52,698 bases of DNA, from positions 1 to 52,698 of IMG/VR virus record IMGVR_UViG_3300025102_000043; one strand, given 5' to 3'. Origin of the DNA: a virus. The notes under the pieces are model-generated. The model searched no databases, was not told the origin of the DNA, and saw only the letters and a list, made by a program, of their open reading frames with translations. This document shows, one piece after another, positions 10,601-17,500 of the stretch. The position numbers and the translations under genes were made by a program. How positions within the stretch are numbered: position 1 is the first letter of the stretch; each line of letters starts with the position of its first letter.

Positions 10601-11382
10601 AGGTCTATAGCCATGCCATGCAGATGATATGAATGCGAATGCCCACCAACTTTATTATTTAAATCTTCATCTCTAAAGGCACTCTCTATATTTAGTGGGA
10701 CATGATTTTCCCAAACACTACCTAATTCTTCAATAGCTGTGTTTACAGCTGGATTAACTAAATTGTTTGTTAAAGTTGGATTAAAGTTTATATTTTTATT
10801 TTCAGTAGTTATAGGTACAAGACTTTCTTTTTCTACAGATTTTGTTGGGTTACTAGAATCTATTTCATTTTTAGTAATAATATCATTATCTCTAGATTCC
10901 TCTTCTTCTGGTGCTTGAGACTCTTTATAGTTCTCTATGTTTTCAACTAATAAATTTGTTAACTCATCATCATTGTTGATAGTAACATTTATTTCACCAC
11001 TAACTACAGAATCTAGAAACTCTTCTTTATTTACTTGACTTATTAAAGTTTGTCTTGATACTGTGGCTCCATTGACTGTGTATAATGGAACATTACCCTC
11101 TGAAGAGTCCAAACCACCAGTTTCCCCATCTGACGTAATATCTTCCCCATCCAAATTTTCTTCTGATTGGTCTTTTTTTTTTAAGCCATAAGTTTCTTTT
11201 ATGGTGTTCAGTTTATCATCATCTAGCTGAGCTCCACCATATTTGGAGTACAGGTCTTTAAGTAATCCATCAATATCATCTCCATAGGTTTGTTTTATAG
11301 AGTTTATCTTATTTTGGTCAAGTTTTTCATTAGTATACTTACCATAAAAATCTACCAATAATGAGTCTAAATCTTCATTCAT
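1630..11382 (-). CDS. 3250-aa polyvalent virion protein with M15 peptidase domain
   Basis: This giant protein is probably carried in the virion and ejected into the host. The N-terminus has two copies of a 34-residue repeat (LDSLLVDFYGKYTNEKL, then IDGLLKDLYSKYGGAQL). An acidic linker follows, then a D-Ala-D-Ala carboxypeptidase-type M15 domain with the full zinc motif SYHLHGMAID (S251, H253, G256, A258, D260) and a closing HVHVQF near residue 309. This could cut peptidoglycan during entry. A central Lys-rich region contains SH3-like segments, and a second metalloprotease-like helix HESAH lies at 1654-1658 with EEAMAEFLADAG about 60 residues later. The C-terminal third includes a hydrophobic segment near residue 2850 (LYTGIAALFASAIGM) that could insert into the inner membrane. 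The architecture fits large polyvalent proteins or T7 gp16-like ejection proteins. It overlaps the upstream gene by one base. Confidence 0.85.
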   Translation of the reverse strand: MNEDLDSLLVDFYGKYTNEKLDQNKINSIKQTYGDDIDGLLKDLYSKYGGAQLDDDKLNTIKETYGLKKKDQSEENLDGEDITSDGETGGLDSSEGNVPLYTVNGATVSRQTLISQVNKEEFLDSVVSGEINVTINNDDELTNLLVENIENYKESQAPEEEESRDNDIITKNEIDSSNPTKSVEKESLVPITTENKNINFNPTLTNNLVNPAVNTAIEELGSVWENHVPLNIESAFRDEDLNNKVGGHSHSYHLHGMAIDLTGPSSKEFLNWVNNTAEGKKWANKWTEGAGGGPGIIIEDEGGPREHVHVQFKRNLGNRQSIEDTIHGEFHNHEHLDPEFNPPSTKEELINDLENRGRFALSTNKIDNGFDITDLLYKSHAGKESNIPNLKLSDISHLLDEDEKRLLNHYIKGSEDFKGNPTKYLFMPVSSMKKGEYWKQWWGDVRHPNDKKTYFNIIQKVEEKINQYLTSGWEHLGNSEYKHTETGVVISPDMTGGANPLLASSSALPELINQMQSDPNFLKDINSDGIAENFNGGLINQLYEKFNLDNSTFLKGEIESISNEDKKQIKKSEYDLKAGQFTLELFDNLSKSMEGSKSMSEINRKTEQIGEEIILAEQWLKEQLALINDFPTLAHGPLDTRGMKQSDLNRYNKLVSDFNNFRNTKYAELILKRENHLKGDNNVLLLDKLINGYNSSLNYLMSTTDEPVYKKRQDKLLKRRNASQKAYNESTWLGKGLRNISSVTLGTLGNFVESISSIPQQAKGIFSYENEYDMTDKIAGVTSEFITKNMEEAGTSWLYKPTSLTNSESMGNVYYANVEDGTIIFDSNNEIKNIITKDNYVINPESDRYANIIKEYENNKESYPTQKKKEWGGSFYNLAHATTDFILDMTIAKRVGGGTKKLTNSARAGKFGFYAGLYGATNIRMYNMYYAEGIRQGMLPGDASDMASQASLVSSVIEIATPDFGMINPSVKRMATNKALDAISDRVGKDVVDAAIKRGIVNSVFSKKALKYGVIEGGEELAQGAAVDLIKDQWWNKYEFDTKFNVNDALEEFTIGAIIGSGATAVTDVSSSFNKEYIKSGMYKDGMYHAYTNQEDTFKAIDNQIGKEVMVGGKLKTFTKNDAKKLKDGLKNKFKTMENLIGKTSLSDLSKRELLNLVEYKQNAEGLQGSLNKDVQEEVKKRIEQSDKAINRILKNEDPVKVMYDLSSSIDFEVREYVGNFMDISRLGIGTKALIRRITKGDSLTESQQKDSLDAIKRRITTLDAQENLNQEQKSELALLKKLEKDVTNIKTIKDEKIITRGRGKTRGASRGTKGTSIREDITEADTEQDRTTLNQNIGKPVSYKGKQGILDKNKNGEFVLKTPGRGKGIKIKDAGTGRKRLSTVGLKYEGKKVSVDSSGQLNIDGKDTGNILGFSKNDTGSLNSIITLDNQYSEEIKNKAIKKFNSLQKQRNQGKITTQQFNEAVSKTKGLTLQSNNSIKFGAAAGKITNDILSAGNADVISMKDVEQMIEEAIDELGYETEQNQQKEQDKKPVDKKKKSKKEIKQQKRVINPLFDSVTDNNIDSLIDEYSKYEGEVYDRKVKVLKIVKKLYNSLGFNVTIHKDEASLREFFASNGVNLSEIGRAIISEEGIDGGTPEIHINLDIANPNTMFHESAHPFITSLIKMSKTNPEIKKVLDGIKKDLESIEGGKYMKFAKLGYAKGKGGALLRDTDVKDKDISNPDKVLEEAMAEFLADAGLKKFDENQSTLNKAKSYIQSIIKYLLGVDTNAPLNLTLNDLSEITNLDDVTKIFTQATSRGLNINEKKRGKSTGEMKSQYNIDDQFKSHKENGGSTYNNFFGNVSGPYAMVGIFPELGKIVKGGDVTKKELEEYRAANQELLDMDNHVAVGTWYDSESNQTYLDISVAIPIEMIEEAKQLGREYNQKAIFNLQTFEDVSTGGTGETVAQGDATINERIQTIKDLIGQPDVKNQRVVTLGGSGFSSLNTSIKFSDITHGTPKQWLKELKKYGGSNLSQEIKFMGIKDFLDSVERSYPDGIPKVALEDYISMHQTSMQFSGNTMSVILGNETLADVDYEVVSNDVGEKVLFIKNIKAPNSKMMSNIAPVVRNIISFASTENYNGIAFESGDAFKGPRAEFFDSVIPEVVNDIMQSIDSKAGPVLSEVGGQAKTTIEITSPVVSVVEDMLNPSKDTEYQDGFNNNAKTIYSTEYKNQLGGQWLKGTSDFFSDFSFRRELLPMGNIPKKVFDMEWRYKSKIKAEKFKLLKLVDRMRSAIEENQKSNNPIPLRVINDVLSDPTVKIQELESEIKNYEYDLENLDRDGKTYAAGAVIDRIREVEEQIKSLKENHVGKATMKDLESAPELQKLIKQVRRKVDSLSRKLKDVVADKLGVVLDKNMGIYINRQYRIHNDQGYKKKMLKAINALIKAKADPKKIEKVVKRYGKEADLIQSSYEFIRKTLANKYKKKYKNENEITEEQILLDIKRMFSDGPESSDFMKAVNRANDVNTGVFKQREDLPDAISNLFSEAKNPLFNIVSTLTKQTSELEALEFKANAVAAMEGSLVYREDNLPPELSDTHRYPVTLKFSDAVYYTTKEVKEFIDGEVYNPTGAYRIAQVMNGAIKLGKTVYSLKTHVRNFLGNMYFASINGHFSYSDMKESFNVMQNLFDKSTTQEREQMFATMIENGIIDSVYADELQDIMRDGDLGIAMTELFDSGMDMDKVKKRKPGLLKKINTLVNKAYLWEDVIWKGAGFISEVDLFQRAGYERTEAIKMAADNVRGGYTTYSLVPKVGKRIRRMLLVGDFISFPAEVLRTGIGSLKVANKMIRSGNPVLQRSGYKRLFGTVFAWSTLPHLYTGIAALFASAIGMLKDFTDDDDEGLADNPLMDYALMNEEQRDIDKEFTLYDSYSDWFDNNHGGVDFNELKMDDITRDKMIQLFLPSYMKYGDVKLVSAQLGDEGYFDGTYYVWNSSDNMSNNVITRVINAIINTPEDDPTFDKIIKNDVINSMLETFFSPSMMFQILEDLSKREKQSGGKLDDTTDDWFDRLGNSITHVVSESMPGIGDQIYDMMESWQPELFLDEDEMDRKKSPVHETMSMTGFRFSRFNLQENLNFKVRDVSNTLKKLDPEGDGPKKIKREVERQMNYLDKLYTYSEALGIEERGVTVKDRNKERVLSELGNRDSVISMHIQGFSDGNMIYNFLNRDKRVYKNFNEWMEAQKKFTYADLLKSWQQEELSKERDPNIFEKVKEIIN

Positions 11383-13208
11383 TACAATACGCTGCTTCTG
11401 TTACTACTACTACTATTTCCACTGTTAGGGTCACTCACATAATTTTTACAATCTTCGTGAGAGTTAAAATCTAAACTACAATCAAGCTGTTTATTTAGTT
11501 GATTCATTCTACCCTCTGATTCTGATATTAGAATATCATTTCTATCCCCAGAACCTCTACCTGCAATTTGATATCTATAAGCCTCTGCAGGTATTATAGA
11601 TTTTAATAATACATTGTCTCCAGATATAGAGTATTTAATACCTAATGCATCTAACTTTCCTGCCTCACTTTTAGGTAATTTTACATTACCATATAAAGCT
11701 TCTCTATAACTACATCTTTTTTTCTCTTCAAGTGTAAGGCTTTGATATTTCTCTTGAGATATTGCTTTTCCATCTAGAAATAAAGAAACGCCATATTGAG
11801 CTCCTTCAAAGTCAACTTGCTGGTTATAAGAGTCTAATTGAATATCACTAACAACTTGGTTAAATCTAGTGTCTCCACCTATAATTGTTATATTATCAGG
11901 GTTTAAATCTACTTTCGTTGTTATAATACCCTTTTCTCCTGTGTCGTAAGCAGCTCCTTCAAAAACATAATTTGTGTTAGTTGCTGTTTTATAATCTGGG
12001 TTTTGGTTTGCTTGATTTACATTGAAACTTTTATCGTCATCATAAACTAAATCATGTTCATAACCAAATCCACTAATTTCTTGAACAGGTAAATTATATC
12101 TAGGAGTATCGCTTTTACTACCTGATGAAGTTGGTCCTTGACCTGTTCCTAGTCTATAAGCCATGTCTACAATATCAGCTTTTGTTATAATATGGTCTTC
12201 TCCCTTTTCTTGTCTTACTAGGGTTTTAAGATACTTGGAGTGACCATTAGTATTTCCAGTACCAGAATTATCATCCCAATGTCCACCACCACCAAAAATA
12301 TAAGCCTCTAAAGCTTTATAAGATAATTGGTCTATAGCTTTACCTGTTGTATCTCTTCTTATAAGATTCTCATACTCAGCAACAGTTTTTTGAAAATTAC
12401 CTTGACCAACATTAGAAACTTTATCACTAAATCCTAAATCTGTTAACCAATTTGAAAATCCCATTTGGTTATTGTCAAAATCAGTATCTTGACCAGTGTC
12501 TACAGGAGCCATAATAGGTATTGGTTCACCATTTCTATCTACAGCAGCTTTTTGAGGGTCAGTAGTTTCCTCACCATCCACACCCATATACACCTTCATT
12601 TGATTTCCTTCATTATCTAAAATAGGGTTTCCTGTGCTATCAGTTTTTACTTTATGAACTTGTTTTCTTTTTTTGCTATTAACAACCAATCTACCATTGT
12701 TGTCAAAAGTAAAATTAAAACTTTCACCACTCATGCCTTGTTTCCAGACATTTATCATATCATTTAATTTCTGCTCGTTTTCAGCGTTGCCATAATTATC
12801 TTCATCTGTAACCATTAACTCAGCAAGAGCATCATACCTACTTTTTAAATCGTCACCATAAGTGTTGAATATGTCTGCAGCACTCTGCATGTTAAGAAGA
12901 ACTTTATGAGCTTGTTTACAGTCAGGTCCACAATCTTCAGAACGATAGTCTATACTTAATACGCTTGAATTAGCCATAGCGTAATTATAAACTTGGTCAT
13001 TTAAATCTTCTTGAACAGCTAACATGTTCTCATTGTTTGTTCCAAATTCAGCTAATTGAAAATTGTAAGGTTTAGGTTTAGAAGCTTCTGTAGCTTTATC
13101 CTGCTTCATTTGAAGCTCTTTTCTTTTTAAGTATATATCAGCCCAACCTTGAGCTTCTTGGACAAGGTCTCTTCTTCCTACTATTTCTGAGACATTAGCT
13201 ATTGGCAT
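11382..13208 (-). CDS. Hypothetical virion-type protein (608 aa)
   Basis: I do not recognise the family of this 608-aa protein. The first 90 residues look helical and include KRKELQMKQDK and AVQEDLNDQVYNYAMAN; a CGPDC pair follows near residue 95. The middle is rich in Asn, Asp and Gly, and the C-terminus ends in a Ser-rich tail. Its stop overlaps the start of the 3250-aa protein by one base, and its start lies 10 bases after the S74-like gene, so all three are probably made together. Position between the tail-hub gene and the giant ejected protein suggests an internal virion protein or part of the ejection apparatus; this is inference from gene order. Confidence 0.7.
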   Translation of the reverse strand: MPIANVSEIVGRRDLVQEAQGWADIYLKRKELQMKQDKATEASKPKPYNFQLAEFGTNNENMLAVQEDLNDQVYNYAMANSSVLSIDYRSEDCGPDCKQAHKVLLNMQSAADIFNTYGDDLKSRYDALAELMVTDEDNYGNAENEQKLNDMINVWKQGMSGESFNFTFDNNGRLVVNSKKRKQVHKVKTDSTGNPILDNEGNQMKVYMGVDGEETTDPQKAAVDRNGEPIPIMAPVDTGQDTDFDNNQMGFSNWLTDLGFSDKVSNVGQGNFQKTVAEYENLIRRDTTGKAIDQLSYKALEAYIFGGGGHWDDNSGTGNTNGHSKYLKTLVRQEKGEDHIITKADIVDMAYRLGTGQGPTSSGSKSDTPRYNLPVQEISGFGYEHDLVYDDDKSFNVNQANQNPDYKTATNTNYVFEGAAYDTGEKGIITTKVDLNPDNITIIGGDTRFNQVVSDIQLDSYNQQVDFEGAQYGVSLFLDGKAISQEKYQSLTLEEKKRCSYREALYGNVKLPKSEAGKLDALGIKYSISGDNVLLKSIIPAEAYRYQIAGRGSGDRNDILISESEGRMNQLNKQLDCSLDFNSHEDCKNYVSDPNSGNSSSSNRSSVL

Positions 13209-13218
13209 ATTTTATATT

Positions 13219-14478
13219 TTAAAGTTTTCCTATTGATGTTCTACCAAGGTTTCTTAATCTAAATTTTTGCTTTCCAGAAGGAACTCTAGGTTTATGTACA
13301 GCACCATGTTTAGCCATAGTCTTACCAAACTCTGCTTTAGATTCCTCTGTGTCCTCTGCCTCTCTATCCCATTTAGTTAATAGCCTATCCATTAGTTTAA
13401 CTAAAGACTTTCCATCATTATCTTTAATCATCCTTCTCATTTGTTTAACATTCTTAGGAGGCACAATAGCCTCTCCACCAGTCATTTCTCCTACTTTTTC
13501 TGGAGCTCCATTTTCTCCATTTTTCTGAACTAAATCAATAGGGTTTGATTCATGAGAAAATTTACCTGGGGTTACCTCTGGCTCTCCAGCTTCCATCATG
13601 TCTTTTGGCATACCACCTTTAGTAAACTTTTTCATTTTATCTTTAAGTTTACCACCACTAATTTTACCTAGCTTAACATCTAGTTTGCCATAATTAACAC
13701 CTAAAGTGTTCTTTCCTATTTTCCTAACAGCACCTCCATGCTTTGTTCCTACAAGGTCCTGTGCTATAACCCCCTTATACCTACCAGGACCCTTTGGAGC
13801 GTCTTCAGCATCTTTATACTCAAACTCACTAACCTGTACACCATCTTTGGTTTTTCCAACCTTCTTGATGTTCTTTTTTTCTTTTCTATCTGACAACGCA
13901 CTAGCTATAGTACCAATACCAGCATCTATAGCTCCATATTGTTGTTGTTGATAAGAAGCTAAATTTTGTTGACCTGCCATAACATCTTCTCTAGCGTAAT
14001 CAGCTAATTGAGCCTGTCTAGCATAATCAGCTTGCTCTCTAGCCTCTTGAGTGTTTCTAAGTTGTCCTCTCTCAGCTACACCAGCTTTTAAGCCTTGTCT
14101 TTGGGCAGTAGCTTGTTCAGTCGCTAGTTTTGACTCTTGTGCTTGACCTGCTCTGGCAGCAGCAAATGGGTCAACTCTAGAACCACCTCTAGTAGCAGCA
14201 GCCATAGCACCTGCTCTAGACCTTTCAGCAGCCTCTTGTCTTCTGTTTATTTCTGAACCACCAAGACCCTCTTTCATTTTCTCAATCTCAGGAGACATTG
14301 TTAATTTTTGTCTACTGTTTCTGAGCTCTTCTTCTTTAGCTAATTGAGCTTGTCTATCAGCTTCTGCTTTAGCTATATCTTTTTTAGATTGTTTAGCTCC
14401 TTTTATACCAGAGATTAAACCACCAATAAAGTATTTAGCAGCGTGTAATCCTTTTAATTTTTTCTTCTTTTTAGCCAT
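13219..14478 (-). CDS. Virion protein with S74-like chaperone domain and GG motifs
   Basis: Residues 1-190 form a long Ala/Gln/Arg-rich, probably coiled-coil region. SALSDRKEKKNIKKVGKT then opens an S74 (intramolecular chaperone/auto-protease) type domain, followed by SEFEYKD and RYKGVIAQDLVGTKH and a GVNYGKLDVKLG strand. The Ser-Asp start and a Lys resemble the S74 Ser/Lys dyad. Unlike fibres, where S74 is C-terminal, about 130 residues follow, with KFTKGGMPKDM and GEMTGGEAIVPPKNVKQM. The N-terminus carries a short hydrophobic helix (AAKYFIGGLISGIKG). Neighbours are the tail hub and ejection-type proteins, so an internal or tail-tip role is more likely than a fibre. A promoter-like TATATTTG lies seven bases before the ATG. 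Confidence 0.7.
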   Translation of the reverse strand: MAKKKKKLKGLHAAKYFIGGLISGIKGAKQSKKDIAKAEADRQAQLAKEEELRNSRQKLTMSPEIEKMKEGLGGSEINRRQEAAERSRAGAMAAATRGGSRVDPFAAARAGQAQESKLATEQATAQRQGLKAGVAERGQLRNTQEAREQADYARQAQLADYAREDVMAGQQNLASYQQQQYGAIDAGIGTIASALSDRKEKKNIKKVGKTKDGVQVSEFEYKDAEDAPKGPGRYKGVIAQDLVGTKHGGAVRKIGKNTLGVNYGKLDVKLGKISGGKLKDKMKKFTKGGMPKDMMEAGEPEVTPGKFSHESNPIDLVQKNGENGAPEKVGEMTGGEAIVPPKNVKQMRRMIKDNDGKSLVKLMDRLLTKWDREAEDTEESKAEFGKTMAKHGAVHKPRVPSGKQKFRLRNLGRTSIGKL

Positions 14479-14485
14479 GGTTTTA

Positions 14486-14493
14486 CAAATATA
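14486..14493 (-). promoter_or_regulatory. TATATTTG promoter box before S74-like gene
   Basis: In the 27-base gap between two genes, the minus strand reads TATATTTG (14493-14486), a perfect TAnnTTTG box. It ends seven bases before the start codon, so the mRNA would begin at or almost at the ATG. No TTG is present at the usual upstream spacing. It may allow the S74-like, 608-aa and 3250-aa proteins to be made separately from the upstream tail genes. Confidence 0.5.
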
Positions 14494-14505
14494 GTAATTA
14501 TTATT

Positions 14506-17500
14506 TTATTTATTACTAAGTTCACTGTTAATTGTATTTGCATTTACAGCAAACATGTTCATCTTATCTTTAGTTCTTTTTGTTAAGGTTGTGTCCATAT
14601 AGTGACCCTTTAATCTATCTCCTTCTATAGTAGAATTTCTTTTTACAAACATAAAAGTATTTGCTAAAGTAGCTGTAGCATTAGAAGCTAATGTAATCAT
14701 TCTATCTTCATCAATAGTATCTATTACCCCAATTAGTGTTTCAGTTCCAATATTATCATAATAAATTAAATCACCAACACTAATTCCTGCAGTCGTAAAT
14801 GTTGTGTTAGTTGTTGTTCCTTGAACCACTCCACCAACAAGAGCAGACCATGTGGTGCTTCCAAAAATCTCTTCATTACCATTGTTTGAAGAAACATGAC
14901 CTAAACCAATATATTCTCCACCTGATGTATTTGTTTCTCCAAATGGAATATTAGAAGATAAAATTTCCTCTCTTTCTACCCAATTACCTGGAAATAAATT
15001 TCCAGCCTCATCATTTCTATAAGACAGCCTGTGAGTTAAACTAGTTGTATTTATATTTGTTTCTAGTTTAGTTTCGTAAGCTGTATTATCAGCAGATATT
15101 ACAAATAAATTATTAAGTGCAGCTCCAGAAGCTGTTGAACTAGCTGTAATAAAAGCATTAACTTCACCAATAGATGTATTCATATTGGTTCCATTTGTTA
15201 TTGCAGTTATAACCCCAAGAGTTATGAGTGTTCCTTCATCATTATAAAATACAGAGTCTCCAACCATAAAATCATTGTTCTGGAAATCTGTATTAACCCC
15301 AACTAAAGTAGCACTACCAGAAGTTGCTGTAACAGTTGCAGGCTCACCATTTGAATTAGTAGATATTATAGGAATAGATTCTTTTTTAGAAGAACCTTCT
15401 ATTGATAAAACATTCCATGTTTTAACTGTAGAAACATCATTGTTAAATGGAGTAGATATTACAGATTCTTCAGGGTATGGGTTATCATAAAACATATTAT
15501 GATTATCAGGGTCTGAATCATGTTTATATAAGTCTCCATTTTTAAAGCTTATAAAAACTCTATTTAAAGTTCCATAATATTCAGGGTAGAATGTATAAAA
15601 ACTAGTCCACCTATTAGAACTTTCATTAAATGCTAATGTTTGTGGTGATGATGTTAACACATATTCTCTTCCATTGATTTGTTGCTCAGGTCTATCATCC
15701 TCTTCTGGAGTAAACTTATCAATGTCTCTTATTTTTGTTTTAACAGAACGTGTAGCTTTTCTATTTTCAAAGTTTACAGATTCTGCATTAAAATTATTAT
15801 TATTAGTATTAAAGAATGCCATTCTTTGTGGTTTGGTTGTGCTCTTTTCTGTACTATATATACCTGGGAAAGTTACTAAGTAATCACCATGCCTCCTATC
15901 ATACCCACCTAATATAAATAAACCCCCACCTAATTTTTCTTGATACTCAGAAAGTAGTATAGATTGATACTGGTCCATTTTATCTCTAAAGAAATCTTTC
16001 ATTTTATAATCAGACACAACTGTTAATCCATTGCCACCTAATCTTAAAACAGCTCCTTTTCTTATGTCTGTAAAGTATATAGTTTTTTCATGAACAGCTA
16101 CTGACTCTGGGTTTAAAGAAACGCCAAAGTCTCCACCAAAAGGAGTAGCAGTTTGAGGTAAAACATTATTAGATAAAGATATTCCCTCATCTCCTGATGG
16201 TGACGTTATTATAGATTTACTTACTAAAACTTCAGATATTTTCTTCTCTTGCATTAATACTAAATTAGTATCTCTGTTAACAAGTTTTTGAATAGAACCT
16301 AAAGATAGGTCATAGTCCATATATGGTCTTTGGCTAAAATTAAAAGAGTGTAATCCATTATATTGTGTATCTGGTTGGAATACATCAGAGTAAGTTAAAG
16401 TAGCTTCTCTTCTTTGTTCTTTTGCAAAAGTAGAATAAACGTGTGGTCTACCAATGTTACAATGATTAGTTTGCATAAAGTCATTTAAAAAGTAACTTTC
16501 ATATTGTTGACTTCCTAAGATTGCTACATTACCATCTTGGTCTAGTGATGTAAAAAACCTACTTTTCCACCAAACGTCTCCCCTTTTAAATATTCCTTCT
16601 GCAGGGGTGCTTAATGTTTTTTCATTAACATATACTTGACCTTGATTAGCCAAACCTCCCATATGAAATCTATTATCTGCACCAGGGTTTCCTATAAGGT
16701 GTCTTTCGCTAAATTCATGATAAAGAGTTAATTCTTCATTTAAATTTTTCTTAGGTCTATATATTTCAACTATAACTTTATGCCAGTTAGGTAAAACCCC
16801 ATCGCTATTTGCAGTTGATTTATCAAAGTCTGCTATATTTGGGTCAGCTATAATAATAAACTTACCTTCAATAGCGTCTTGAGTTGCGTTTCCACCAACA
16901 GGAGAATCTGAAACCTTTTTTGTTTCATCCATATTTGTCCCCCCTAATTCAAACCTTCCAGGAAAATGCCCAACATCACTAATTTTTAAATCAAAATATT
17001 TTTCAAATAAAGCATTAGCAAAATTAGCACCTTTAGTTATTAGTCTAACTCTATCTCCCTCAGCAAAGCTCCAGTCTCCAATTAAAGATTTATCTTTCTC
17101 ACTATAACTCCAATCTCTACCATCCATGGTATTTAAAGATATATAAAGTTTAGTGTCTGCTTCAGCTTCAGCTTGGGTTGTCCCAGCTTTTTTCCCCATA
17201 TTTATATATGCGTTATCAACAATAAATTGCATATACTTACCAACAGAAGTATTTCTCGCATACGCCCAATGATAATACTTAGCCCATATTGGTGGCTTAT
17301 GAAATATTTTCCAATATATACTTCCTGGATTTAATTTCTCTGGGTCAGTTAAAAGCTCTGTAGATATAGCACTAGGGTTGGTTGTAAGGAATTGTCCAGT
17401 AACTGGACCCATAGCATATTTTTTTTCATTTGGAAAATCTACATAGCATGATGAGTTTCTATCATATGTTGAATCACTAGAGTCTAAAGTGTTTAACATA

